Shown here: positions 1 to 8,402 of the stretch, one piece after another
Layout: each line of letters starts with the position of its first letter
Numbering within the stretch: the first letter of the stretch is position 1
IMG/VR virus record: IMGVR_UViG_3300042462_000011
Coordinates: 1-32,972 of that record
Source of the DNA: a virus
Length of the DNA: 32,972 nucleotides
Reading direction: 5' to 3' (one strand)
Translations under genes and position numbers: made by a program
The notes under the pieces: generated by a model
What the model was told of the DNA's origin: nothing
Databases searched by the model: none
What the model saw: the letters and a program-made list of their open reading frames with translations, nothing else

Positions 1-186
1 AGCACACATGGCCTGCACACGGGCATCCTCGCCACTGTAGTCATCGCCTGGGGCAACAACGTGGCGGTGGAACGTGCCGCTGATCTGCTTGCCATCTTCC
101 ATGATGCGAGTAGCTGTGCGAACTTGCACAACACCAGACTCGACCACTTCAATACGGTCAACGATTTCAATTTTTTCTAAAGCCAT
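1..186 (-). CDS. Small conserved phage protein, left-edge partial copy
   Basis: The first 62 codons of a gene running off the left edge. It starts at an ATG at 186 with GGAGA six bases upstream. The protein begins MALEKIEIVDRIEVVESG and aligns without gaps to the complete 82-residue protein at 32541-32789, with about eight amino-acid differences (for example Ser/Asn, Val/Cys, Ala/Lys, Arg/Ala around residues 17-27). No function is recognised. It lies directly downstream of the tailspike, as does the right-hand copy, so this is most simply the same locus from a different allele of a circular map. The first seven codons are nearly identical between copies and divergence starts just after them. 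Confidence 0.8.
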   Translation of the reverse strand, partial: MALEKIEIVDRIEVVESGVVQVRTATRIMEDGKQISGTFHRHVVAPGDDYSGEDARVQAMCA

Positions 187-212
187 TTTGATCTCCAATC
201 AAAACCAAGAAT

Positions 213-229
213 CCAGTGTTCCGCACTGG
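213..229 (-). terminator. Weak hairpin after the tailspike gene
   Basis: Read on the minus strand, CCAGTG and CACTGG form a six-pair stem with a five-base loop, followed by ATTCTTGGTTTTG. The T-tract is interrupted, so it may be a leaky terminator or an mRNA-stabilising 3' hairpin between the tailspike and the next gene. It is identical in the right-hand copy (32816-32832). Confidence 0.4.
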
Positions 230-234
230 CACGG

Positions 235-1755
235 TTAAGTTGTTACGCTCTTGATGACGCTGAAGTTGAGTTCAACCGCTTCAGACAAATTTCCACCAGA
301 GATGTTTTGCAAGTTAATGATTGCCAAATTGTTCCCGCTACTTGGTGCGGCCCATACTTGGTAATTTGCAGAATCAACACCACCAGCACCAGCAACAATA
401 TTGACCAATACGATGTCGGTATTTTTGATGAACGTGTTGTTCAAACCAAAGCTGACACTCGCACCAGCAGAAAGCAGTGCGTTGTTCATCGTAATTTTTC
501 CGCACTGCTTATTTAGCGTGACCGATGTGCTTTTGCTCGTAAGTTGCGTGACAGCACCGCCAGCGCCCGTGTCATAGCCAAAACCGCCAGCGAATCTAAC
601 GCTGTTTTCAGTATCTCCAAAAGAATACGGCAACACTGAGTCAGGGTTATTTTCACCTGTTGGTGGGTAAAGCACATTACCATTTGCGTCATTGTGAATT
701 CCAGCGTAATGCGCTCTCGGATCACCAGACGGCCCTGTGTCGTAATTAAAACCACAAAACGATTGAGACAACGCAGTAACATCAATTGCTGCTGGCGCAC
801 CACCCAGAGGCATTGTGAAAAAGTTATTGGATATTGTGAATCCTCTGTGGTAAAGAGGAAGATTGCCAATTGGAAAAGTAACACATGCGTCAGATGTGTT
901 AGTTTTTGCAGAAAAGGTGTTTCCCGTGATAGTTGCACCAAAGCACGGCCCTTTTAAATTTGTTCCAGTGACGCCGCTTACAACACCAAAAAACAAGTTT
1001 GCTTCGTTAACGCCGTAAGGCGTCTCGTAGGCGTGGCCCTCAAAAGTCAAACCAGTTACACCAGCAAAATAAACAGCACCAAGTCGTGCGCCATTTAAGT
1101 TGTTGCCAATGAACACATGGACGTTTCCACCATCGTCAATGATGTTGTATTTTCCACCATTAAATTGATTGTCCTGCACTGTAATGCCGTTTGTCCATCG
1201 AACATTACCACCTGCTCTCCATTCTGGACCGTTGGTGATCCACATTGCCGCACCATTTACTTGACTTCCAGCTTCAAAAATACACCTGTGGAAATGTGAG
1301 ATTTCAGATTGGTCAATGACAATGGCATAAAAAAATCCTGTGCTCCAAACAAGGTCAACCTCGTAGTAAGAATAGCCACCAGAATTCATGGCAATACCAG
1401 CGCCAGTATTTGCAACATCAAGCGCCCGAATCTTAAAATTCTTAAGCTGAGAATTTCCATAACCAGACTGGTTTACTGGGTTGTTTCCAACTTCAATGCC
1501 ATTGCCTGTTCCGGTGTAGGAGATGATGGAGTCATCACGGCTTTCACCAAACAGAATTTTGTTGTTTGGAACAACAAGCGTTGAGTCAATCCGATAGTCG
1601 CCAGCGGGGATGTACACTGAACTGCCAGCCGCAATTGCGGCATTGAAGTATGAAATGCAATCTACCGCAGCAGGGTTAACGCCTGCGGGAATAAAATCCG
1701 CAACATTTACCACGTTGTCGGCGATCATTGAATAAGTGACTTTGGTCAACGCCAT
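235..1755 (-). CDS. Tailspike / receptor-binding protein (pectate-lyase-like beta-helix)
   Basis: A 506-residue virion protein predicted to bind or cleave host surface polysaccharide. Residues 20-70 carry the usual entry to a phage beta-helix: a short N-terminal segment, then a stretch like the pectate-lyase superfamily (AIAAGSSVYIPAGDYRI). A long region of Asn/Gly-rich short strands follows (about 70-370), typical of right-handed parallel beta-helices. The last 100 residues (from about TSKSTSVTLN) match a C-terminal module common on phage tail fibres, ending SEAVELNFSVIKSVTT. It lacks a P22-type head-binding domain, which is found instead on the protein at 2403-2888. ATG at 1755 follows AAGGA. 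Catalytic residues cannot be assigned by eye, so enzymatic activity is inferred. The 3' end recurs at 32838-32972 with one Thr-to-Ile change. Confidence 0.8.
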   Translation of the reverse strand: MALTKVTYSMIADNVVNVADFIPAGVNPAAVDCISYFNAAIAAGSSVYIPAGDYRIDSTLVVPNNKILFGESRDDSIISYTGTGNGIEVGNNPVNQSGYGNSQLKNFKIRALDVANTGAGIAMNSGGYSYYEVDLVWSTGFFYAIVIDQSEISHFHRCIFEAGSQVNGAAMWITNGPEWRAGGNVRWTNGITVQDNQFNGGKYNIIDDGGNVHVFIGNNLNGARLGAVYFAGVTGLTFEGHAYETPYGVNEANLFFGVVSGVTGTNLKGPCFGATITGNTFSAKTNTSDACVTFPIGNLPLYHRGFTISNNFFTMPLGGAPAAIDVTALSQSFCGFNYDTGPSGDPRAHYAGIHNDANGNVLYPPTGENNPDSVLPYSFGDTENSVRFAGGFGYDTGAGGAVTQLTSKSTSVTLNKQCGKITMNNALLSAGASVSFGLNNTFIKNTDIVLVNIVAGAGGVDSANYQVWAAPSSGNNLAIINLQNISGGNLSEAVELNFSVIKSVTT

Positions 1756-1764
1756 GATTTTTCC

Positions 1765-2391
1765 TTATGTGTTGTATGCGGCAGCAAAGTCTATGCGGAA
1801 TGCTGCTGCTGAAAGATCGTTCCCCAAAAAGTCTGCGCCAGTTGTTTTGTACAAATAAGCAGATGTTCCTGTGATCTGTAAAGTTGGCAAAGAACTTGTC
1901 GCCAATAACTGAGCCAAACCACCAGACGCAAATGTGATGCTTCCTCCAGCGCCTGCAAATGTCCCCATAGTGAAGGGCAAGCCACCAACGGTTAAGCCGC
2001 CGCCGTTTCTGGTGCCGCCATCAACGCTCAGATAACACTGCACATAAACCATTCGGCCAATTTTCGTGTAGCGCCCCGTTTGCGCTGCGTAAGTTGGGGA
2101 GTCAATGCCGCTTCCGACAACAGGCGTCCAAGTACCTTCCTCATAGTCGTTTAGCAACTCGCTGGTCATCGTGCCAGTGCCAGATGAGGTGGCAGAAAAA
2201 TCGATGCCTTGACCGCTGGCAACAATCAAATTGCCTGTGGATAGTGTGACGTTTCCGCTAAGTGTAGGCGCAGCAGATAGAACCGTGTTGCCTGTGCCTG
2301 TGCTGGTCGTTACGCCCGTACCGCCATTGACCACTGGCAGGACGCCTGTGATCTGGCTAACGTTGACGATGCTTGATGTACTTTTTAACAT
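1765..2391 (-). CDS. Tail fibre-like protein
   Basis: A 208-residue Gly/Thr/Ser-rich protein. Residues 15-35 (GVLPVVNGGTGVTTST) match a repeat common in phage tail fibres, followed by a short-strand region and an ELLNDYEEGTWTPVV segment near residue 80. The C-terminal half (RYTKIGRMVYVQ onward) resembles a compact beta-domain often at the tip of phage fibres. Start ATG at 2391 has a strong AAGGAGAA site. It sits between the head-binding adaptor (2403-2888) and the tailspike (235-1755), so it is probably one part of a multi-subunit receptor-binding apparatus. The exact role is not shown. Confidence 0.7.
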   Translation of the reverse strand: MLKSTSSIVNVSQITGVLPVVNGGTGVTTSTGTGNTVLSAAPTLSGNVTLSTGNLIVASGQGIDFSATSSGTGTMTSELLNDYEEGTWTPVVGSGIDSPTYAAQTGRYTKIGRMVYVQCYLSVDGGTRNGGGLTVGGLPFTMGTFAGAGGSITFASGGLAQLLATSSLPTLQITGTSAYLYKTTGADFLGNDLSAAAFRIDFAAAYNT

Positions 2392-2402
2392 TCTGGTTCT
2401 CC

Positions 2403-2888
2403 TTAGAACACGAATTCAATGATCGATGTAAGTGGCGGTGCTTCTGAGAATGTTACCGAACCAGAGGTCACTGTGTAGGTGTTTTGATTCTGATACACGC
2501 CGTTGATGTAAATGGCCATCGGCACAGAAGACACTGGAAATATGGTCTGCACGCCAGTGCCTGTAGCATTGGTCACGGCAGACCCGCTTCCAGCAGCATT
2601 GCCATTCAGCGAGGTGTAAACCACAGAGCCGTTCTTGTCCTGGACTTGAATGCTGTAATCACTGCCCACATAAAAGCGTGTTGGCGTACCCTGATAAACA
2701 GGATACCCGCCAGAGGTGCGGATTGGCTGCACAGCCGGGATGGTCAGCGCAGCATCAAAGAACGCAGCGATGGGGTTAACAATGGGGTTGAGATTGACCG
2801 CACCGATAAAGATGTAGCCGTTCTCCAGAGGCTGACCATCAGCATCGGCAAATGCTGGATATGGCGGTTCTACTGAGAGTGCGGACAT
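2403..2888 (-). CDS. P22 tailspike head-binding-domain-like adaptor
   Basis: A 161-residue protein. Residues 10-95 follow the plan of the P22 tailspike N-terminal head-binding domain: FADADGQPLENGYIFIG near the start, a proline-rich PVYQGTPTRFYV segment, then SDYSIQVQDKNGSVVYTS. The C-terminal 45 residues match a small fibre module (AIYINGVYQNQNTYTV ... PLTSIIEFVF). In P22 the head-binding domain is fused to the beta-helix; here it stands alone, so it probably anchors the fibre and tailspike subunits encoded by the next two genes. ATG at 2888 follows AGGAGAACCAGTA. Resemblance was judged by eye. Confidence 0.72.
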   Translation of the reverse strand: MSALSVEPPYPAFADADGQPLENGYIFIGAVNLNPIVNPIAAFFDAALTIPAVQPIRTSGGYPVYQGTPTRFYVGSDYSIQVQDKNGSVVYTSLNGNAAGSGSAVTNATGTGVQTIFPVSSVPMAIYINGVYQNQNTYTVTSGSVTFSEAPPLTSIIEFVF

Positions 2889-2906
2889 TACTGGTTCTCC
2901 TGTGAA

Positions 2907-5075
2907 TCAAGGTTGCCCAGCTTTACGCTTGAGCAGTTCTTCCATTGCTTTAACTGCGTTCTCTTTGTTGATGCCACGCAACTCTTCGGCCTTCTCTGCA
3001 AGCAATTCTACTGCCCGTCTTGCTGCGCCGCCCCTCGCGATATCCACACCAGTTTGCATGGCTTCAGAGACTTGGCCTTTCAGCGAGGTCTGTGCGGCGG
3101 CGCCAAACATACGATCAAGTTCATTCACAAAGATGAGCTGATTGACGATGTTGTCATCCAGCTTCATGCCGTATTTTGTTGCCGTGCTGTTGGCCTGGTC
3201 AAGCGAATCAATCAGATTTGCCCGTGTGCCATAGTTGCTGGTTAACTTTCGCATCGCTGTGCCAAGCTGCTTGTTTGCGCTTGGAGAATCAAAGTCGATG
3301 TTTGTGCCAGCAGCTTTTTGCAAATCATCCAGCGCCGTGATGGTGTCCGAATACTTTGTATTTGCGGCCTTGTAATCAGGGAAACTTTCGCCAAGGGTTG
3401 CATTCAAGTTTCGGCGCAATGTCTTCAGTGTTCGCTCGGCCTGTGCTGTCAGTGGGTTTGCGAGACTTCTTTTACCAAAATCTACTTGCGTGTCAATAAA
3501 ACGCTTGGCTGTATGGATGCCATAAGCATCGGGCGCTTTAACCGTGCTCAAACGCTCCAGAACCATGTTTAAGACACGTTGAGCCTGCCTGTCTCCCTGT
3601 ATATCAGAACCCTGCAAATTGGCCTTGGCGACCCCGTTTGCGTCAAGCTCTACCTTTACGCCCAAAGTGCCAAGATCATCAAGGAAAGTATTGATGGCAG
3701 GGTCAAAATTTACGGTCTGACCACGCAGTTGGTTGTTGGCGATTTTGTTGATGTCAGCACCAGCTTGCTTGTTCGCAGTGGACAGAAACTGAATCCTTGA
3801 ATCAACGGTATCGCCCAAGATGTCAGCGGGTCGGTTCAATGCCCGAAATGCCTCACGCTTTTCACCCATCTTGAAGATGTTGAGCATCTTGGTCATGGCC
3901 TGACGGTCTTTGTCAGATGCAGCCTTGATGCTGGCAATCGTGCCATCCTTCCAGCCCTGCGTGATCGCAGATGTGGCCTCGTTGTCAGGCACAGCTTGAG
4001 TGCCTGAGATGCGGAAGTTCACCAGTTCTGTCGAATCAGGATTCTGGGCAATCTGCTTGCGTAAGTTCGCCGAGTCTTGTGGTGACAACTTTTCGCCCAC
4101 AGTGGCCTTGATGCTTTGCAGCGACTCTCTGATTGTTGGCTCGGTAGGCGGCTCAACCCCAGCACGCAGTTGCTCAATGCTGGTTGGCTCAATACGCTCA
4201 CGGATGCCAGCACCAGCAGGGGCAACTTGTCGAGCCACTTGTTGCGTCACGGCCCTTGTAGCAGCCGGAATAGATGGCACTAAAGCGCCGCCCACTGTTG
4301 CCGCAATCTGACCAACAGGGCCAGCGCCAGCTTCTTTGGCGACCCCACCAGCAGCCGCCGCAGTTCCACCAGCAAGTGCTTGGAATCCTGGGGTAGCAGC
4401 CAGCAACCTTCCTACTTCTCTTGTAACTGCGCTGCCTTGTTCTGCCAAAGAACTTGGTTTTACTGGTGCTCTAGCCGCGGCTTGCAACGCTTGACCAGCA
4501 GCAACGCCACCAATTGCGCCGCTTGCGCCCGCTGCTGTCGTTTGCATGATGCGCTCGGCTGCTGTGCGAGGTTCGGCTACTCCAACTCGGGTTAGCAAGT
4601 CTTCCATCGCATCGGTTGGTAATGTGTATTTTGTGCCGAATAGACTGTTGACTGAACCAACAATAGGGTCGCCAATCAAACCAGCAAGGGTTGCTGCACC
4701 AGCGCCAGCAATGGCCCCAGGAATTGCACCAACACCGCCAAGCAAAGCGCCAGCAGCACCGCCAGCAAGCGCACCAGCAGCGGGTAGTGCCAAGCCCCTT
4801 GTGGCTGCACCAGCAAGACCTTTTACTGTGGTTGGTGGCTCTGTAATCGTGCCGCCAAACTGTGCAGCAAGCGAGGCAACATCTGTCGCAGCGGCTGGCA
4901 TACTTCTGTCTTGCGGTGTCTCAGGCGGTGCTGTCATTTCAGCACCAGGGAACCGAACATCAACAGCAACGTTTTTTCCGGCATCCGTCTGCACGATAAA
5001 TGTTTGAGCATTGGCTGGCGCAACTGTGCCGCCGAATTGCTTTGCTAGTGCTTCAAGTTCTGCTGGGTCGATCAT
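2907..5075 (-). CDS. Internal virion / DNA ejection protein (large)
   Basis: A 722-residue protein, last of three consecutive genes in the P22 gp7-gp20-gp16 position, predicted to be packaged in the capsid and ejected to form a DNA conduit. A short motif occurs twice near the N-terminus (LAKQFGGTV at 10-18, LAAQFGGTI at 69-77). Residues 88-205 are strongly Ala/Gly-rich and hydrophobic (GLAGAATRGLALPAAG onward), compatible with membrane insertion. The remainder is helical and charged. No lytic transglycosylase motif was seen. Its ATG at 5075 overlaps the upstream stop by four bases. Confidence 0.7.
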   Translation of the reverse strand: MIDPAELEALAKQFGGTVAPANAQTFIVQTDAGKNVAVDVRFPGAEMTAPPETPQDRSMPAAATDVASLAAQFGGTITEPPTTVKGLAGAATRGLALPAAGALAGGAAGALLGGVGAIPGAIAGAGAATLAGLIGDPIVGSVNSLFGTKYTLPTDAMEDLLTRVGVAEPRTAAERIMQTTAAGASGAIGGVAAGQALQAAARAPVKPSSLAEQGSAVTREVGRLLAATPGFQALAGGTAAAAGGVAKEAGAGPVGQIAATVGGALVPSIPAATRAVTQQVARQVAPAGAGIRERIEPTSIEQLRAGVEPPTEPTIRESLQSIKATVGEKLSPQDSANLRKQIAQNPDSTELVNFRISGTQAVPDNEATSAITQGWKDGTIASIKAASDKDRQAMTKMLNIFKMGEKREAFRALNRPADILGDTVDSRIQFLSTANKQAGADINKIANNQLRGQTVNFDPAINTFLDDLGTLGVKVELDANGVAKANLQGSDIQGDRQAQRVLNMVLERLSTVKAPDAYGIHTAKRFIDTQVDFGKRSLANPLTAQAERTLKTLRRNLNATLGESFPDYKAANTKYSDTITALDDLQKAAGTNIDFDSPSANKQLGTAMRKLTSNYGTRANLIDSLDQANSTATKYGMKLDDNIVNQLIFVNELDRMFGAAAQTSLKGQVSEAMQTGVDIARGGAARRAVELLAEKAEELRGINKENAVKAMEELLKRKAGQP

Positions 5076-6490
5076 TGGATACCCGCCGCTTTCTTGTAGG
5101 CATCAGCAGCAGCCTTGCTTGGGAAAGTTGCTGTTGCACCGTTTGGCAATCTGACAGTCAGACCCTCGGCTGGCACATCTCTGGGTGTTGATGGCAAACC
5201 AGCACGTTCTGCCGCAGTAGCACGACCCTTTTCCAGCAAGCGCATGGCTTCAGTAACGCTCTTTTTAAGTTGATCTGGTGATTGCTTCAGACTCAAATTT
5301 TGCAAAGATGCTTGCAGTTTGTCGCCCTCTTTTTCAGACAAAGCGCCAGAACCTTTCATCTTTGGAATCTGCGCCAAAAACGCCTGAGAACCAAGGGTTT
5401 CGACCAGTGCCTCAAAATCGGCAACAGCCTGACTTGCTGTTGGCAATCGTGATGCAATCGGGCCTGTTGCTGATCGAATTACTTCGATTGGCGTATTTAG
5501 GATTTGTGTTCCTGTATTCAAAAAGTTATCAATATCAGACTGTACGGTTGCCAAAGTTGCTTGCTGTTCTCGTTTAGCCGAGTCACGCTTTTCGGTTGCG
5601 TCATCAATCTTTTGCTGCAACTCTTGTTTCCTAAGTACGTTTGTTTCTCGGGCAATGGTTGCGTTCAATGCTTTGATGCGGTTGTCTTCTTTTGCAATTA
5701 AGATGTCAGCATCTGTTTTACGAATATCTGCACGAGTTTTTTCTAAATCAGTTTTGGCTTTTTCTTCAGCAAACAGAGCCTCAACTTTTGCTTTGTCAGC
5801 TTGTGCTTGTGCCAGCTTATTTTCTGCCTCGGCTCTTTTAACGTCATCTGCCGCTGTCGCAACAGCATTTAATGCCTTCTGTTCTTCTTGTGTGGCTTTT
5901 CCCAAAGCCTCTTGCAGTTTTGCCGGGGCAAGTGCTTCTTCTCTTTGCGTAGACAGTGCTTTGTCTGCGTTTTCAAGAAACTCTTTTCCACCAGGAAGTG
6001 CTGCAAGCGTCAGTGCAATAGTGGTTTGTGCGCCTGTCGGATTCATGCGGATCAGATTTGAAAGGTCATCAAAACCTTGCGCCTCTTTTTCTTTTCCGGC
6101 TTCTCGTAATGCTTTTGCTCGCTCAGTAAGACGCATTTCAGCAACAGGTAAATTACCCGACTTGATAGCCGTGTATACCTGTGTGCCTTCCTTCAAAGTG
6201 TTTTGCTGCTGCTCTTTGGTCTGCGCTTCAAAACCTGTTTGGACAATAGCCGCTTGATCTTTTGGCAAAAATGCAGTGACCCGTGCGTAATCTGCTGCTG
6301 TTGCGTTGGGGTTTTTGAACAGGTCTCTGAGAGCTGTTTGGTTTAGTGCGGCTTGCTCGCGTGCCTCAGTTTGTGCTCGAATTTCAGCCCCGGCTTGGCC
6401 AATTTTAAATCCGCTAAGTGCAGCTTCAAATGGACTTTGTACATCAACAGCGTAGTTGATTGGGCCTTGGAATGGGTTAATCTGTGCCAT
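5072..6490 (-). CDS. Ejection protein, coiled-coil rich
   Basis: A 472-residue protein in the P22 gp20 position. Residues about 185-310 are dense in Ala, Glu, Lys and Gln with heptad character (KAKVEALFAEEKAKTDLEK), indicating long coiled coils. The C-terminus ends in a short LPNGATATFPSKAAADAY segment seen on other phage internal virion proteins. ATG at 6490 follows AAGGA. Probably a component of the ejected DNA-translocation channel. The family assignment rests on gene order and composition rather than a diagnostic motif. Confidence 0.65.
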   Translation of the reverse strand: MAQINPFQGPINYAVDVQSPFEAALSGFKIGQAGAEIRAQTEAREQAALNQTALRDLFKNPNATAADYARVTAFLPKDQAAIVQTGFEAQTKEQQQNTLKEGTQVYTAIKSGNLPVAEMRLTERAKALREAGKEKEAQGFDDLSNLIRMNPTGAQTTIALTLAALPGGKEFLENADKALSTQREEALAPAKLQEALGKATQEEQKALNAVATAADDVKRAEAENKLAQAQADKAKVEALFAEEKAKTDLEKTRADIRKTDADILIAKEDNRIKALNATIARETNVLRKQELQQKIDDATEKRDSAKREQQATLATVQSDIDNFLNTGTQILNTPIEVIRSATGPIASRLPTASQAVADFEALVETLGSQAFLAQIPKMKGSGALSEKEGDKLQASLQNLSLKQSPDQLKKSVTEAMRLLEKGRATAAERAGLPSTPRDVPAEGLTVRLPNGATATFPSKAAADAYKKAAGIQ

Positions 6491-6500
6491 GTGTTATTCC

Positions 6501-7151
6501 TTAAAACCCAAATCCCATGCCAGCTTTGCCGCCAGCACCAATTTGCATACCGAGAAACTGGGCTGGCATATTCAAGACTTGACCGTAGGCTTTTGCTTGT
6601 CCAAGTTCGCCACCTGCAAGGGCTGAACCTTGCTGACTCAAGAGATTCGCAATGTTTGTGCCTGTCTCCATACCAGCAGCGCCAACACCAGCCGCAGAGC
6701 GTTGGCCCAATTGCGTCATGCCGCCCAAGCGTCCATATTGTTCTTCAATCAATTGATTCAACACTTGTGGCCGGAACTGCGCCAGTGCTTGTTGCACGTT
6801 ACCGCCACGCAATCCACCAGTGGCTGATGCTCGAGACAAAATAGCCTCTTCGCCTTGCCGTGTTAGCTCTTGAAAACGCTCGCCGCCGCTTATGCGTTCA
6901 ATGGCTGCACGCTCGGCTTCTGGGCCTTGCAAACCAAGAAACGCTTGCTGCTGTTCCAATGCTGGTAAACCTGCCTCGGTGTAAGGCTTCAGCAGGGCTT
7001 GCAAAGAATCAAATTGCCTGCGCTGTTCTGATATGCCTTCTCCGGCTGCGCCAGCTTGGATGTTTGCTGCATCTTCAGCCGCGCCTGCTTGCATTACACT
7101 TCCAACAAGTTGGCTTCCGCCTACGACTAGGGCTGTTACTGGATCAGGCAT
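6501..7151 (-). CDS. DNA transfer / ejection protein (P22 gp7 position)
   Basis: A 216-residue Ala/Gly/Gln-rich protein resembling the proteins commonly annotated as DNA transfer protein p32. It has an N-terminal hydrophobic stretch (ALVVGGSQLVGSVMQAGAA), then a helical region with SEQRRQFDSLQALLKPY and LSRASATGGLRGGNVQQAL, and a Gly/Met-rich tail. It is the first of the three ejection genes; its start overlaps the upstream stop by eight bases. Predicted to be injected ahead of the DNA. Confidence 0.7.
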   Translation of the reverse strand: MPDPVTALVVGGSQLVGSVMQAGAAEDAANIQAGAAGEGISEQRRQFDSLQALLKPYTEAGLPALEQQQAFLGLQGPEAERAAIERISGGERFQELTRQGEEAILSRASATGGLRGGNVQQALAQFRPQVLNQLIEEQYGRLGGMTQLGQRSAAGVGAAGMETGTNIANLLSQQGSALAGGELGQAKAYGQVLNMPAQFLGMQIGAGGKAGMGFGF

Positions 7152-7587
7152 CGCCGAACTCCTTTAAATAATTTTCAAGTTTTTCACCGTACAAAGCCAT
7201 TACTAAATGACTGTGCTTTGTAGCAAACCCTGCACCATGCACTAATGCAATAACCATCAAAATCAGGTCATAGTAGCCAGCACGCCAAACAAACGATTTT
7301 GCATCGGCTTGGCCTTGACGTTCTGCTGTGTCTGAGGCTTGCCACTTAAGAATGGCAGTAGCCAGCAAAGGCACTAAATGGTGGCTATTGACGATGAAAA
7401 AAGCGTTCTGGTGCATACCCACCAGAGTGTTCCAAATGGTGGCATTTAGGTCTTTTCGCTCAACTGCGTCACCATCGGCAACATCATCAAAAACTTGGAT
7501 TGCGTCAAAAACCATAAGCAGCCACTCTACGGCTGGCGTAGGCAGCATAAAAACCTTCGTTAGGTTTTCTTTAAGCCCATCGGTCAT
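7144..7587 (-). CDS. Conserved phage protein of unknown function
   Basis: A 147-residue protein with hydrophobic helices around residues 12-30 (PTPAVEWLLMVFDAIQVF), 55-70 and 105-125, and several His/Trp residues (NSHHLVPLL, KHSHLVMAL). I do not recognise a domain. It lies immediately before the ejection genes and overlaps the first by eight bases, so a role in virion assembly is plausible. I chose ATG 7587 because AGGAG lies six bases upstream; a TTG six bases earlier has no such support. Confidence 0.7.
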   Translation of the reverse strand: MTDGLKENLTKVFMLPTPAVEWLLMVFDAIQVFDDVADGDAVERKDLNATIWNTLVGMHQNAFFIVNSHHLVPLLATAILKWQASDTAERQGQADAKSFVWRAGYYDLILMVIALVHGAGFATKHSHLVMALYGEKLENYLKEFGDA

Positions 7588-7659
7588 GCACAACTCCTGT
7601 TCAGGGTGAGCTGCTGGTGGCCCGATAGACTCAGCGGCTCGATTTTCGCACAGTTTTAC

Positions 7660-8055
7660 TCAATCCTCATACTCATCGTCTTCCCATGCTTGGCAAACTC
7701 TCATGTCATTGCAGATGAAATTCAGCTTTTCGCAGTGGCCACGAAACCCTGCGCCTTTGTCATAAGCCGCCATCGGGATGCGCTCTAGCCGGACTTGCGC
7801 CATCAGGCTGTTGTCGTAGTAACCGCAGTTTGAGCAATGCTTGCGCCGTGCGTCTTTTTCATCGCACTGCATGGCTTCTGCCAGCCCTGAATAAAACTCT
7901 TTGTTGGCCCCAGGTGCGTTAGTTGGCATCTCTGGGCCATAGTTCCAATCCTGTACGGCAATGGCGTAGTTCTTTTTATTTTCTGCATTGGTGATGAATT
8001 CTTCATCCATCGGCAAGCCCATGAATCCCTTGGGCATCATCATAAATTTGTCCAT
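7660..8055 (-). CDS. Cys-rich protein with HiPIP-like cysteine pattern
   Basis: A 131-residue protein. Cysteines sit at 64, 74, 77, 108, 115 and 121. The C-terminal half (HCSNCGYYDN ... GHCEKLNFICNDMRVCQAW) resembles the arrangement of high-potential iron-sulfur proteins: CxxC, later a single Cys, then Cys-x-Ala-Trp. The spacing between the CxxC and the third Cys is longer than usual. The N-terminus is Met-rich. It may bind an Fe-S cluster or zinc. ATG at 8055 has a strong AAGGAGAA site. Its place among virion genes suggests a structural or assembly role; both cofactor and function are inferred. Confidence 0.65.
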   Translation of the reverse strand: MDKFMMMPKGFMGLPMDEEFITNAENKKNYAIAVQDWNYGPEMPTNAPGANKEFYSGLAEAMQCDEKDARRKHCSNCGYYDNSLMAQVRLERIPMAAYDKGAGFRGHCEKLNFICNDMRVCQAWEDDEYED

Positions 8056-8066
8056 GCTTGTTCTCC

Positions 8067-8402
8067 TTAACTTATTTCACGACCAGAAGCCCGAATGGTC
8101 AGCGATGTTGCTGCCCCTGCGATTGTGGAAATAAACCCACCAACATCGAGCGCCTGACCCACCAGCTCTGGGCAGGTATAGGTCTCATCTGGCACGATGG
8201 TTCGGCTATCAACAATCAAGTTTGACGCCCCCGCTGAACCAGAGACAGTGACCAGATTGCAACTGAAGGTCACATTGTTTGCGCTGGTATTGGTCACCGT
8301 AAACTTGTCAATGATGGCCTTGACGTTTACGGCTGTGTATTGGGTGGTCTGGCTGTTCTCTGCCTGTTTTGCTGGAATCAGCACTTTGATGATTACGGTC
8401 AT
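8067..8402 (-). CDS. Small beta-rich virion-associated protein
   Basis: A 111-residue protein with alternating short strands (TVIIKVLIPAKQ, FTVTNTSANNVTFSC, SNLIVDSRTIVPDETYTCPEL), likely a single beta-sandwich or jelly-roll domain. Its ATG overlaps the stop of the upstream gene (ATGA at 8399-8402), so it is translationally coupled to the putative needle protein. It may be a small tail or capsid appendage. No family could be named with confidence. Confidence 0.65.
   Translation of the reverse strand: MTVIIKVLIPAKQAENSQTTQYTAVNVKAIIDKFTVTNTSANNVTFSCNLVTVSGSAGASNLIVDSRTIVPDETYTCPELVGQALDVGGFISTIAGAATSLTIRASGREIS

Larger units (their letters stand above)
1..369. repeat. Imperfect terminal direct repeat, left copy
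   Basis: Bases 1-369 match 32604-32972 at a constant offset of 32603 with no indels. By hand count there are about 28 mismatches; 27 lie between positions 7 and 163 and only one (position 242) in the remaining 206 bases. The repeat covers the start of the small downstream gene, the intergenic hairpin and the last 44 codons of the tailspike. It implies a circular or circularly permuted genome assembled from two variants, or a tandem duplication. Confidence 0.85.

Noticed and set aside
513-941. Second minus-strand frame inside the tailspike
   Set aside because: Overlaps a clear beta-helix gene in another frame; the peptide shows no family resemblance.
5655-6257. 200-codon plus-strand open frame, Ala/Ser-rich
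   Set aside because: Antisense of the coiled-coil part of the ejection protein; the Ala/Ser bias is the complement of Ala/Glu/Lys codons.
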